Source of the DNA: Epiperipatus broadwayi
Lineage: Eukaryota; Onychophora; Udeonychophora; Euonychophora; Peripatidae
Direction: 5' to 3'
Length of the DNA: 64,000 nt
Assembly: GCA_028023455.1 (NCBI GenBank)
Contig: JAQFVV010006503.1
Location: 662,404-726,403, forward strand
The notes beneath the pieces are model-generated. The model had not been told where the DNA came from. It did no database searches and saw only the letters and a program-made list of their open reading frames with translations. Shown here piece by piece: positions 22,100 to 34,540 of this stretch. Both the position numbers and the translations under genes were made by a program. Within the stretch, counting starts at the first letter, position 1. Each line of letters opens with the position of its first letter.

Positions 22100-23070
22100 A
22101 ATCTGATAATCATTGAACTAAAAATTATTGAAGATTTTTCTTTTATCCCTAACAGTTTCATTAATTAATATAGAAAAATCTATACATTGCATTGTCAATG
22201 TTAAGTTCATTCTATAGATTGGTCTTTGAATTAGCAAAAATCAAACACCTGAACAAATGAAGTAAAAAAAATGAATATTTTGTTTTTGCTTTGAATCATT
22301 ACAAATTAAAAATTCACCAACATAAAAGTTTCACATCTTAATCCCAATATACTAAGACACATATAAATAATTCCAAACACCATTAGCATTAAAGTCAAAA
22401 ACAATATTGCATATAATAGGAATTCATGTTTAAGTCAACTTTCTATTTAAATGTCTTAGATTCTCATGCTTCAGTAAAAAAAAAACATTTCTTCTCATTC
22501 TATCATTTTAAAAGCTATATGCTACAAATAAACTTTAATGGAGTACCAACTTTAAATAGTGCTATAATAAACCCTTCAATTATTTAAGACAAATACTTTA
22601 ACCAAATAAATAACAGCAATATATAAGTTATTCAAGTACTTGTGGGTTTTCAAGTAAACCAAGATGGCAGCCTGTATTTTTGACAAATCTACAGTTACAA
22701 AAATGCCTGCTATAAATATATTTAATAATTATATGTTAATATTTTATTACTGTTATATGGAGCAACGCTAAGTCCGCAAATTATAATATATATAAAAAAG
22801 CCTATAAATTATTACATAAAAAAGTTTCACTGCGATGTATCAACGTATTGTTACTTACAAAATATAGATGAAGTAAAAATTATTACTGTTATTTTAAAAA
22901 AAGTCATAGTGAAAAAATTAACTACAATATTTACAGTTCCTTTTCTTTTTTTGCATTAATTTATTAACACAAAAATGGAAAAAAAGTTTATAAATACATT
23001 ATTTACATTTTTTTCATGTTGCTGCATGCAACCATGTCATGACCATTAATGCACATTTTTCAAGAGAGCA
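22100..23070. other. AT-rich noncoding stretch
   Basis: No frame, tandem repeat or element is recognised. It contains CAAGTACTTGTGGGTTTTCAA near 22633; a similar inverted piece (GAAAACTCACAAGTACTG) lies near 23667, so a short inverted relation flanks the 86-bp tandem array. Confidence 0.4.
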
Positions 23071-23072
23071 GG

Positions 23073-23416
23073 ATACCACATCTTTGAAAATACTTTACTG
23101 TATGACATTTGGTGACAGGAAGATCCCAAATTTTTATCATATGATAATTTACCAAAAAATACCACATCTTTGAAAATACTTTACTGTATGACATTTGGTA
23201 TCAGGAAGATCCCAAATTTTTATCATATGACAATTTACGAAAAAATACCACATCTTTGAAAATACTTTACTGTATGACATTTGGTAAAAGGAAGATCCCA
23301 AATTTTTATCATATGACAATTTACCAAAAAATACCACATCTTTGAAAATACTTTACTGTATGACATTTGGTGACAGGAAGATCCCAAATTTTTATCATAT
23401 GACAATTTACCAAAAA
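23073..23416. repeat. Tandem repeat, 86-bp unit, four copies
   Basis: Units begin at 23073, 23159, 23245 and 23331, each starting ATACCACATCTTTGAAAATA and containing TGACATTTGG and AAGATCCCAAATTTTTATCA. The spacing is exactly 86 bp and copies differ at only a few bases, so the array is young. There are no unique spacers. Confidence 0.95.
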
Positions 23417-23599
23417 ACTGCTGACAAAAAGAAACATTCTGAGTTGAACAAAAGTGTTAAGAGCATCTCATTACTTCAACACATTATAAGAATAAAAAAA
23501 ACTGAAATAAAGACTCCTAAGAAAATTATTGGAATTTATTCCTTTTTTGATTTAATAGTCAATCTATTGTGTTTGTTTTAATTTAACTTCTAACACATC

Positions 23600-24560
23600 T
23601 TCAGTAGATTATAAATCCTCAAAACTGAACATTTATCAAAAATATGGTTTGCCATCTCGGTTTACTTGAAAACTCACAAGTACTGTTAATCCTCTGTTCC
23701 TTGATACTTTTTTGAATTTTCTTATCAAGAAAAACTATAATAGCAATTAATACATTTCTCAAACTACATTGACTAAGCATTCTTTCACGACTGAAAATAA
23801 TTGATTCCATAAAATCTTTAAAGTATATTACTATAGTGGATAACAATGTAAGACCATGCTAATTATCACAATCTTCTCTATTCCATTGATTGTAATAATA
23901 GAAGTCTTTATGTTCATCTGGCATAACTTTATGAATCTATATATTTCTAAAATTTCCAGTATTTTGAAGCTAATATATCCCTACATATTTTAATACTTCT
24001 ACCAGCCCTTATATTTTTAATATTAGAAAAAGATATTTTAATTTTAAGAAGTTGAATATTTTTACCCAAACCTAAATGAGATAAAATGTATTTATTATTA
24101 AAAGTTATCATCTCATTTCTTGTCACATTATTTAAAAGATAATCCACTCTTTACATCTGTTTAAACATTATTGTTATCATATAAGATAGTGTCATCAATG
24201 GATTTAGTAAAATTATCACACATTCTTATGCTACATTCAATGCATCAAAAAACAACTAAAGTGTTTAGGACCAGTGAATTTCAGTACTATACCTACTTTG
24301 TAGTTTTAATCACCAATTATTTTAAAGCCTTGCCAATCATTAAACTTCTGTTTTTGAATCTTAATATTGATTCTAAAGCTCCACATTCAATTTTTTATTC
24401 TGCCAAGAAAAAAATGCTATACATTTCTCTTAATCAAGTGATTATAATAGGATTATTAAACCATCTAAAAAAGTATACCTACTGATATCCATAACACTTT
24501 TCCTAAATGAATTCCATGTTTCAGTGATATTAATAGTTTTAAATGTCCAAACTAGCAATT
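23600..24560 (-). repeat. Unclassified decayed repeat, copy 1
   Basis: About 140 bp around 24190-24330 align with 45870-46010: both read ATGGATT, then TGCATCAAAAAA and TAGTTTTAATCACCAAT (24300; TGTAATTTTAAACAACCAAT at 45975). Minus frames hold 66 and 75 codons but no known motif. It is probably a degraded mobile element in the same orientation as the 45.8-kb copy. Confidence 0.4.
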
Positions 24561-24564
24561 TTAG

Positions 24565-27325
24565 TGTTTAATAGTTGTTGAAAATTATCACGAGTAGTAG
24601 ATACTTTTAAATGACAAACATGATGATTTTTAGTAAAAGAAGCACAGACTTCTCATTTAAACAAGTAATATGTTTAAGTACACTGGAATGTAGTCAATGA
24701 TGAAGCTGAAGTAGGACTTGCAATATTGAATGTCTGAGTGCTTTTGAGAAATTTTATCTTCTCATAATAATTTTTATAAATAATGTTGAAATAGGACTTA
24801 CTTCTAATGCAATTATTATTTTAATCTTGGAACATGCTAACTATAATCTGTTGAACAATTTCCTCTTGTATAGTCTCATATAATATGATTTTTGTTGGAT
24901 ACATATTACTAACCATAATGTAATATATTAAATGCCATTGTTTTGAACATTCATTATTAATATTTTTTCTGCTTATATAAAATGTTTATGAAAAAATAAT
25001 CCATGAATTCTGCAAAATTCTATGACAGCAGATGATTTAAGTTTACATCATCAAAGACCATTACTTCCAACATTTGGCTAAAGTCTGCTGTTTGTGATCT
25101 TATATGTATTATTGTCTACAAGAAAAGAAATTTAATTCTTAATAGTAATGATGTAATACTGATATCCCAAGAATCAAAGTCTTTCTTTCTCTGAATAATC
25201 TGAATCTAACATCGGAGCATATGTTCTAATAAAATGAAACAGATACGTCATGCAAAACAAATGTTATTACTTCTGGGTTTTTATTTAATACATTAAGATA
25301 TTCCAAAAAAAACATTATGTTAGACTTTGCAGTAAATCAAACACAATGCAGTCATTTTTATGGGTTGATTACCCCTTCCAAAAATCAACTTATAGCCATC
25401 TATTTAATTTACTGGTCTATCACATTTTCTTCCTTTGGAAGATGAGTTTTACTAAGAGCATATATATATATATATATATATATGCCGCAAATAGTAATAA
25501 TATATATACATATATATATATATTAAGTTTTGACAGTTTCTATATTACCAGTGCTGTCTTCCACTTAGAACTTGAAGAGTTATCAGGTAAAATTCACATA
25601 GTTCATGTAAGAATAACTAAGGGAAAATAATGTTTGTAATATTAGATTATTAAGATTGTTTCAAGTAAATGTAATTACTACTGATCCCAATAAAAGACAT
25701 TGGTATAGAAAACTGATGTTAAATATTTATTTACAGCTTACATTTTTATGGCAGAAGTCTTTGAAAAAGTTTTTAGATGATCTTACAAAATGCATATTAA
25801 AATGCAATATAAATTTATGGGGGTGTTTTTAATTTGGATGGAGTAAAAATGAAAATGAGACTATCATTATTTTGACTTCTATGTTTATGACCATGTTTAT
25901 GATATTCTTCAAATTCAAAGGATGATTTATTCATGTTAAAAAAACATAGATGGGTTTTCAGTCAATGTTTAGAAAAAAAATCGTCAACTGCTTTTACTTT
26001 ATACAATTATCAATTTGACAATGACATTCTCTTTAAATATTTTTGTAGGTTTTAGATAATAAGATGGATTTTGGGATTGAGATATGATAAGATGCTATAT
26101 AATGAGCTCGCAAAATGAGCTCTTAACAAGCTTTGCAGAATATCCCCAATCCCAGACCAGTTTCTGCTACTGGCTTCCTTAGTGAGGTGGTAGGATATTC
26201 AAGTATTAGATTAAAAATACCAGTACAAACCCAGCACTTTATCTAATGAATAACTATTAAGTAGAAAATCTCAAATTTTCAGACATTCATATGTTTTCCA
26301 ATCCAGCTATCTAACTTAAATAGTCATATGGGACTGAAGCAAGTTCAGATACACCATATATTAATAGCTTTAGCAATATAAAATTACCAAAGCTTTAATA
26401 ACAAAAAATAAAATTACAAAAAAATCAAGTCATATGTCACATGACCTAATAAGATGCTAATGCACTGATATTTTATTTAATATAGGAAAACATTTATCCC
26501 ATCACTGTGATAATACTACTTCAATTTAATTAGATGTGTATAGGATTGTTATTCTGCATATAGTAGGGATGGCATAATATAAATGTATTAAAAGTTTTCT
26601 TTCTTAAAAATCCAGTAAGATTCTGTAGGACAATGGCAAAAATATAATAATAATGTGTTATTCATTTTGTAACATGTGAAGAGATGGAATCTATGGGTTT
26701 AAAATTATATCTTTAGTGGATTGATTATGTGAAACAAATGATTTGCTACATGTATTCAGATTCTTTTCATTCTCATAAGAGGGGTGGGTTGCATTCATAT
26801 ATAAAAAATGTCTTACATATATTTAAAAAAGTTTCAATATTAATTAATTTCATTGGATGGGTATGAATAATGATAAAACACAAAAATAATGCTGCACTTA
26901 GACAAGGTACAGCATTAAAAATAAAATGTATAAATCTTAGATAAGCAGAGTAAAGGATAAACATGTATTATAGATTCATAGAATTGTTTTTCACAAATTG
27001 TTTATATAGTTATTGCAAAACTTTTCTTTAGCTCTTATTGTACCTTATCTCTCTACCCTTTTTTATAAAGTGATAATGACTTTAGTTATTTATGGGTTAA
27101 TGATAATGATACCTATATTTATAAATTGTCTTTTGTTTTTCAATAAGTATTTTAGAAAGAGTGTTACTATATATTGTGCTTGAAACATAACTACATGAAG
27201 CTATGTTACGAATTAATAATTGCGTAGGCTTTTGGGAGCTTCATGTTCCCATATTTATACCATATATTAATGATTGTTGTAGTTATCTTTTTAATAAAGG
27301 TATATGCAAATGTAGGCAAATAAAA
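24565..27325. other. AT-rich noncoding stretch with TA microsatellite
   Basis: (TA)n tracts lie at about 25459-25485 and 25500-25522. No coding motif, LTR or TIR is recognised in the remainder. Confidence 0.4.
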
Positions 27326-27329
27326 TAGA

Positions 27330-27690
27330 TGGCCGATTTTTTTGAAATGGAGAAGCAGGCATCTCTCCTATTGATGGTGTGGGGTTGTCTGCAAGAATGC
27401 ATGCTTCCTTAATCTTGCACTTGGCATCATTGTGTTCAGTGCACACCATTTCAGCAGTAGAGGTTTTAAAGACATGGCCTGTGGAAGTTTGATGTTCAAA
27501 AAATATTGAGCAGCCCTCAGATTTGATTCAAGGCCTGTTGTATAAGTATCAATGTTGTGATACCTTGGTGGCAATTGCTGCATGATTTTCTCCATAATAT
27601 GCCACACTGCAGCCATTTGGGGGGGTATGTGATCTTGTAAATGGCCTGGGAGATTTCATCAGGTACAAATTTGTCTTTTGAATTATTAAT
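27330..27690 (-). pseudogene. Decayed GIY-YIG endonuclease of a second Penelope-like element
   Basis: Minus frames read AIYKITYPP, then GCSVAYYGENHAAIATKVSQH (YYGE in place of YIGE), then after frame changes HQTSTGHVFKTSTAEMVCTE and HNDAKCKIKEACIL. The order matches the PLE endonuclease: YxI-C--C---YIGETGR---R--EH, then H---TGH-F----A-----E-----R-IKEA-I. Its sequence differs from the endonuclease at 3.85 kb, so it is another family. No adjoining RT was recognised. Confidence 0.55.
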
Positions 27691-27694
27691 TAAT

Positions 27695-29278
27695 CTGTTA
27701 GTGGCTGGTAACAATACGAAAACTTAAGTTGTTTTGATGAGTTTATTAGCTAATGTAGGTATATATGGTAGCAGCATACTATTATCTTAGTATTGCAATT
27801 AATATCTTTATAATGCTCTAATAATTATTTGGACAACATTTTGAACTTAGCCATTGTTTACTCAACACATAAATTTTTTTTGGATATGATTTAATCTAAG
27901 ACTATTAGCATTAACACATACCTAAACATATTTAGCCTGTTCAACTAGCTAATTGCAATAAGCCAAAATTTCCCTATATTATGCTTAAGCATCACTGCTT
28001 GCTCACTATGAAGATTGGTTTTTAGAAATTTGCCTATGTGATCTTTACTATGGCATGCATATTTATCATAACTCTCACTGGATGGCTTTCTCTAGCAATG
28101 GAAGATATTCCAACTTTAAATGGAAGTGTCTCAAGTTTGAATGAAAATTAAACTGAGAGGGATAGCATCGATCTGGACAGAAGCATTTCCATTATTAACA
28201 GTATAAAAATGGATATCATTAGCAAAAGCCAGATTTTGATAATAATCGTAATGGATAGAATATCTTTAATAATTAAGGAATGGTATCATGAAAAGTTTAA
28301 TAATAGTAAGCTCTTTATTTATGGCACGAAACTTATAAATTGCTGATAGTGTTTTAGAATTGGAATTATTAGGAAATGTAACTAATCTGAAGAAACCCCA
28401 TAATAAAAATGATATATTTAGAAATAAAAAAAACGATCATAATAAAAATATATTCACCCATTACTCATTTGATTATTTTACTACCAAACAGTGATGCAGA
28501 ATATGGTATCTTTTGGCATCTCAATAAGAATTTTTAGTGTACACAAACTTAAAAATTATTACAAAAAAGAAGATCCCCTCCCCCCACAAACTCAAAGATA
28601 AAAAGTTAAATCATCTGTGTCTTTAGAAACTGGCTATAATTTATTAGCAATTTATAAAATATAAGTTTACATTATTACATTCTTTCGAAAGTTTATAATC
28701 ATCTCACAATTTCTATTTATTATGTACCTTTTTAAAAACGTACTTTTGTATACATACTGTAGATAATAATATTATTTCTTATTATATATTTTGAGATTTA
28801 AGGTCTTTTTATTTGACCTGTTAAAATTATAAGTCTTATTTACTTTTCTAAAATATTATATTTAAATTTGTGAACTGGATTAATGATAAAAAAAGTATTT
28901 TAAAAATATAATTTGCTGGAGGAAACAATTCCAATGATATGTCTGATTTCGAAAGCAGTTATTATTTCAAATTTTAAAATGCTCTGTGGTGCTAAAAATC
29001 AATAAAGTCCTCAATTTATTGTTTATTTTGCAGCAGATGTTTAATTATTTTAATAAAGAATAATATGTAAATAAGCATTTATTTTATATAGCGTATGTTG
29101 AAAGGCTGATATTTGAATGTAATAAATAATAATGAAATTTTATTGATAAAATTGCCGAAGTTACAATGCTTTACATACTTTCTTCAAGATATTTCTTTTT
29201 TTTTCAAATTTTTGCCTTTTGTTTCCATATTGGTTCATATATGCATATGTGTGTATGCATTGATTTAACAATAATATC
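27695..29278. other. AT-rich noncoding stretch
   Basis: No coding or repeat structure is recognised. A short C-rich run (CCCCTCCCCCC) lies near 28576. Confidence 0.4.
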
Positions 29279-30003
29279 TGTTGTGTTTAGTCTGGATTAC
29301 AATATAAGCACAAATAAGTATATATATATGTTTTAATAATATATTTATTAGTAATATATAGATACAAACATACATTCGATTTATAATCTATTTTAGATAT
29401 TTGAAGATTTAAGTAATGGTGGCTATACTCTGACTGCTATGGTGTAGCAGAGTATAATGACTAGTTTTAATATACACTGTTGAAAAAGAGACTTATATAC
29501 CCTTAAAGATTGTATCCATTTCCAGCTCTACTTGACAGCCTGACTTGTGAGTAGATATGGTGTCTGATCTAACTGTATTTACAGCTTACCCCAAGTCAGC
29601 TTTGGCTCTGGCAGCTTCCAGGTCTAAATTTGGACTTGGCTCATTGGAAAATGACACTGCTGTTCAGGTTAGCAAGAGTTTTTCTTCGACCATATAGAAA
29701 GAACCAGTTTACTATTATTAAGATTTAATGATTATTCTCTGGGGAATACAAACTGTCTTTTCAGGTTTGATAGTTATTCTCTGCCTTATCTACAAAAAAG
29801 GCTAACTATTTATAACCAGATTCTCAACCTTAATGAAAAAATTTGGATTCAGTGAGCATTGCCTATTGGCCTATTCTTGTAATTGGTTGTGTGTTATCTT
29901 TATATATATATACATTGGTTAACAGCAATGAATGCTCAATCCAATCATGATAAGAAAGGAATCTGGACTAGACCATTATTTGAAGGTAAGATGAGATATG
30001 ACA
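29279..30003 (-). repeat. LTR (3' LTR in element orientation)
   Basis: It aligns end to end with 30949-31672. Shared blocks include TTTTAATAATATATTTATTAG, TATTAAGATTTAA, CTTTAATGAAAA, GCCTATTGGCCT and ATTGGTTGTGTGTT. An AT-repeat near 29900 is private to this copy. Confidence 0.85.
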
Positions 30004-30070
30004 TTGCCTCCCCTAACTGAAATTAGCCTTGGATAACATAGTCATGCAGGTGTGTTAAAGGACATTTTCT

Positions 30071-30940
30071 TTACTTTATTGCTGCCTGACTAGCTGTTAA
30101 TTCTGATAGTATTGCTTGAGATAAAGCTGATTCAATGTTTATGACAGGATCCATTAGTAACTTGACTCCAAGATTATGATCATTTATTTCACAGAAGAAA
30201 CAAACCCAAAGAGCTTCATTAAGGAAGTCATTAAAATCATATTTTAAAGCTAATGAATAAAATCTGACCACAAAATCTCTAGATTTTCTGCTTTCTTCTG
30301 TACACAAAGATTGGAATAATATCTCTGCATTATCATTAGGGCTTTAGCAGTTAGAAAGTTGGTTAATAGAGATAATGTCTTACCAAAATCTAGGTCAACC
30401 AGTATTTCTGATGTTGTGATTTAAGGACCTCATAAGCTGGGATCTGACTATTGACATAAGCATATCTAATTTCAATTCAGGCCTTTTGATTTAATTAGTC
30501 TGTAAATAAAAAAAAATGCTATCTTTATGGTTAGGCCAATTCTCTGAGTAGGTTAGATTTAATACTTCAATTGACCTAATATTAGCCATTCTGTTATTAT
30601 TCTTCTCTTTATATCATGACATAAATAAAATATTTAAATTTATGTGAGTCACTGCTTGGAATGGTCTTTTAATGTTTATGTGATGAGCTGTTGCTTGGAT
30701 AACTGTCAAGTTCTGTTAAAGACAAAATACATCAACCCATTGAGGAGAGTTTCTGTCTTTAATGTAAGAATAACCACTCAATTTGATTTTACAAAATTTT
30801 ACTGACATGCCAATATCACTTGTAATAACACTTGTGGTCAATTTTCTGAATGATAACAAAACCTAATGACCTGCAGGGGTAAGATTTTGTTGTTTAATCT
30901 TTTTTAGCAGCTGTGGGGAAAAATTATTTTGCCAAACTGT
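30071..30940 (-). pseudogene. Decayed gag of the LTR element
   Basis: An open 78-codon frame at 30307-30071 reads ESRKSRDFVVRFYSLAL, YDFNDFLNEALWVCFFCEIN and LLMDPVINIESALSQA. This resembles the capsid domain of Gypsy-like Gag (ES-SEFV-RL--LA--C-F---L-E-LRD-FV-GI-----K-LL-E---T---A). Upstream, MAQFGKIIFP (near 30940) fits the N-terminal start of such proteins, but the stretch between has stops in all frames. Gag would form the particle; nothing functional remains. Confidence 0.7.
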
Positions 30941-30948
30941 GCCATATT

Positions 30949-31672
30949 TGTTGTGGCTAGTCTGGATTACACATATAAACACAAATGAATTTATGTATGT
31001 TTTAATAATATATTTATTAGTAATACATAGATACAAACATACACTTGATTTATAATCTATTTCATATATTTACAGATTTAAGTAATGATGGTAATAGTCT
31101 GCCTGCTACTTCTAGTGGGGTATAGCTACTAGTTATAATGTGAATTATAGGAGGACTGTATGTGTGCTTTATATTTCTACCCATTTCAGATTATACTTGA
31201 GAGACTGACTTGCGAGAAGTTGATGACTATTCTGGCTGTACAACTTGCCTTGAGTCAGCCATGGTTCTGATAGCTTCCAGTCCTAAACACGGACTTGCCT
31301 CACTGCATTAACCATTATCTTAATTAGGCATAGTCCAGAGGATGATCACTGCTATTCATGTTAGCAGGAGATTCCTTTGACCATATAGGGAGAACCAGGC
31401 TACTGTTATTAAGATTTAACAGTTGTTCTCTGGAGAATGCACTGTCTTTCAGGTTTGACAGTTGTTCTCTGCCTTACCTTCAAAAAGGTTGGTTATTTAT
31501 TGCTAGATCCTTAACTTTAATGAAAACATTCAGATTCAGTGAACATCTTTGCCTATTGGCCTGTTCTTGCTATTGGTTGTGTGTTCTTTAGCTGCAATAA
31601 ATGCTCAATCTGATTGCAATAATAAAGGAATCTAGACCAGTCTATTATCTGAAGGCAAGGTGAGATATGACA
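30949..31672 (-). repeat. LTR (5' LTR in element orientation)
   Basis: Partner of 29279-30003. A plus-strand 77-codon frame at 31358-31591 lies wholly inside it and is a by-product of LTR sequence, not a gene. Confidence 0.85.
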
Positions 31673-31674
31673 TT

Positions 31675-32570
31675 TCAGAAAAAAATTATCTGACAATTTT
31701 TTTTAATTGAAAAAAAGGGACAGCAATAAGATAGGAATCACTATGGTAACACACTTTTTACTATTTATGTTGCACTTGTTAATATTTCTAAAACCCCAAG
31801 ATTGTATTTTATGTAATACTAATTTTATCTATCAATTAAGACATAGACATTAATAAAGACAAGAAAGATGAAACAGAAATTTTTATTATTGACAAGTTAA
31901 TTGAATTGTTGAGTGTAAATATAAGAATGTAATATAAGTCTCATATAGTAAAATAAAAGATATATATTTTAAGAAAATTTCATTAAAAATAGCATAATAT
32001 ATCCTTTTCCAAAATAGAATTTATTGGACAGAAAATAAGTCTAATACATTTAAAATAAAATTATTAATGTGTGAATATTTTTATAATAAAAAAATTGGAT
32101 TTAAACATGACTACATCTGGTAAAATTGGAGGGTAGACATTTACTTTTCAAAAACAAAATAAATAAATATTAAAGCATTTAGCTTAATTATCCTGACTAA
32201 ATAAATATGAGTAGGATTAAATTTCATGATACTAGTAAATATTTAAAATTATTATATTAATAATGTGTTTTAAAGTAATATTTTTTCTTGCTTCGCATTA
32301 TATACAAAGTTGTTTATAGAATATATCTTCTCTTATTTTATTTCTATATATTTTGCTGGATAAGTTTCATTTTGTACTTATAGAAAGTTCATTATGGTAT
32401 TGTGGTTGACTCCTCTCTCAATATGCCCATTACCTGGATCCATGGTCAGTAAAACTTGATAACATTTAGATAAGTTTGTATGGTCTAGCAAGCTTAGAAT
32501 GTTTTTAAAATAATTAAACCTTACCCTGGTAATTCAATTAGTTATTTGGATATAAGTATTTTTAGCCAAT
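31675..32570. other. AT-rich noncoding stretch
   Basis: No coding or repeat structure is recognised between the LTR element and the RTE-like fragment. Confidence 0.4.
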
Positions 32571-32571
32571 A

Positions 32572-32992
32572 AAAATATTACTTATGGATCTGAGATTTGG
32601 ACACTTAATAGAAGAGCAATACAGAGACTTCAGGCCACTCAAAGAAGTATGGAGAGATGCATGTTGAGATTAACAAGAAGAGATCAAAAATGCAATACAT
32701 GGGTAAGAGAACAATAGGTGTTACTGATCTCATTGAAAAAATTAAAAGACTGAAGTGGAGTTGGGCTGGACATATTGCTAAAAATGATGACAATAGATGG
32801 AGAATTGAAATCTTGAACTGGATTCCAAGAGATTTAAAAGACCAAGAAATAGATCACATATCAGATGGAGTAATGAAATAAGAAAGTGTGCAGCGGTGAT
32901 GTGGAGAAGAGAAGATAAAGATCAGAGATGGATTGAACTTGGAGAGACCATCCTGCAGTGGATTGAGATTGGTTGATGGTGATGATGAGCCA
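32572..32992 (+). mobile_element. RTE-like LINE, 3'-end fragment with C-terminal coding region
   Basis: The plus strand, with two frameshifts, reads YGSEIWTLNRRAIQRLQATQ, RSMERCMLRLTRRDQ, WVRE, TIGVTDLIEKIKRLKWSWAG, HIAKNDDNRW, IEILNWIPRDLK, RSHIRWSNEIRKC and RWIELGETILQWIEIG before a stop at about 32976, then GGTGATGATGAG. This is the familiar C-terminal domain after the RT in RTE-type LINEs. It is 5'-truncated. The last 150 bp match 21.94-22.09 kb. Confidence 0.85.
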
Positions 32993-32999
32993 ATAAATA

Positions 33000-33850
33000 A
33001 ATAAAAAGAAAACAATTTATTTTTTATTATACCAATCTTAATAGCCAATTTGTCAGTATTTGATTGTCATAAGCAAGTGAAGTTGTTTTTGAGTTAACAA
33101 AGGCTAGAAAGTCATTTATTGCATATATGTATAAAATTTTATATTATTTCTTTTCAAATGGAATTTTCAAAATGTCTATGTGGGTTATAGTTTCTTGTTG
33201 TTTTTAAGATTTAAGTAAAAAACATTTTTATAGTAAAAAAAAGTATGAAAAATTAATATATGACAATTATACAATGAAATGACAAAACCTTGCAGAATAT
33301 CTTATATCCAAATAAATTGTCTAGATAATAATTTTTAATTATTTTTTAAAATAGTAAAATTATTTCTAATTGTAAAACTAAACTTAAGTTTATCACTACA
33401 ATATTAATGACACTTTCTAATATTAGTTTCTAAAAGACATTGTCCCTATAATAAAGTATATACTTTATATGATTTTGCATGCAATGCATACATATATCCA
33501 AGTGTGTTTAAATTGGCCAAATTCCATTAGTAATGTATTTTTTTCTATCTTCATTTTTTAAATTTAACATATGATTTTTTTAGACAGCTTAATATCACAA
33601 AAAAAAAAAAAAAACTTTAAAAATTCCAATAAGATGATTAATTTATGAAGGACTTTATTAAATCTTTCATCTTTATTAAATAAATACTTGAAACAAACTA
33701 TTACAAAATCAAATCCTAAATGAAAATGTCTTCTATTTACGGCTTGGAGAAACAACGAAGTGTGATTTTTTTCAAAAACATAATAACAACAACTTCCTGT
33801 ATTATTTGCCTGAAGGTTTATGATGCTTGTATATTAGGTGTGATAATATG
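33000..33850. other. AT-rich noncoding stretch
   Basis: Nothing is recognised except a poly-A run at about 33599-33614. Confidence 0.4.
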
Positions 33851-33852
33851 CT

Positions 33853-34400
33853 GGACTATTTCCATCATCTATTAGTAAATGTTAAACATACAGAAAAGTG
33901 TAAATGTTATTTATACTCTTCAAATACTAACAACTTGTTAGTAATAACACACAAATAGATAACACAGGTTAGTAATTACACAAAATTTCAAGTAGTGTTA
34001 TTCTCCATTTTTCAGGTGTTGCTCGCCTGATCAATGACAAAATTAGCATAAGAGTTGAACTTACACCTTTAGATTTTTGAATATCAAATTCTAACTGCAA
34101 TACTTTAATCAACTGAGATATTCTATCAAAGTACAATTCAGTTGGTCAGAGCATTTCCTTAAAATTCAATATTTGAGAATCTAAAGGTGTAAATTTGAAT
34201 CCTATGGTAATACTGTCACTGGTTGGGGGTAGCAACATCTGAAGAAGAATGGAGAATAATACTATTCAAAATGTTGTGGAATTACTAACCTGTGCTGTCT
34301 ACTTGTACCTTATTACTAACAAGTTGTTTGTATTTGAAAAGATTATACGATTGAATATACAATTAACATTTACTATTAGATGATGAAAATAGTCCAACAT
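33853..34400. repeat. Large foldback repeat, family B, arms about 240 bp
   Basis: The left arm begins GGACTATTTCCATCATCTAT and the right arm ends with the inverse (ATCTAATAGTAAATG-like, GATGAAAATAGTCC). Further inverted pairs are CTAACAACTTGTTAGTAAT with TTACTAACAAGTTG, GGTTAGTAATT with AATTACTAACC, and ACACCTTTAGATT with AATCTAAAGGTGT. There is no coding capacity. Partial copies lie at 8.9-9.5 kb and a tip at 46.16 kb. Each arm holds a CUGAARA ... GAAA-like pattern reminiscent of Penelope-type ribozyme tails, but degenerate. Confidence 0.8.
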
Positions 34401-34540
34401 ATAGTCAGATTCTTTTATATTTAATAATAATTGGTATTATCATTTTATTTTAATGCTAATTCAATGCAGAATTTAAAATTAAAAATTAGCTTCTTATTTT
34501 AAAACTAACACATACAATTTGCAATTTATGAATATATTTA

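Larger units (their letters stand above)
29279..31672 (-). mobile_element. Gypsy-like LTR retrotransposon remnant lacking pol
   Basis: Two direct repeats of about 725 bp (29279-30003 and 30949-31672) flank about 945 bp. Both begin TGTTGTG, then TAGTCTGGATTACA, and both end TGAGATATGACA, giving TG...CA termini. The internal part carries a decayed gag on the minus strand, so the upstream LTR in element orientation is the one at 30949-31672. There is no protease, RT, RNase H or integrase; the element is internally deleted and non-autonomous. No clear target duplication is visible. LTR divergence is substantial, so insertion is old. Confidence 0.82.

Noticed and set aside
23073-23416. Regular repeat spacing as a CRISPR array
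   Set aside because: The 86-bp units are repeated over their full length with no unique spacers; this is a tandem repeat in a eukaryotic genome.
31358-31591. Plus-strand 77-codon frame as a gene
   Set aside because: It lies entirely inside an LTR and its counterpart in the other LTR is not open.
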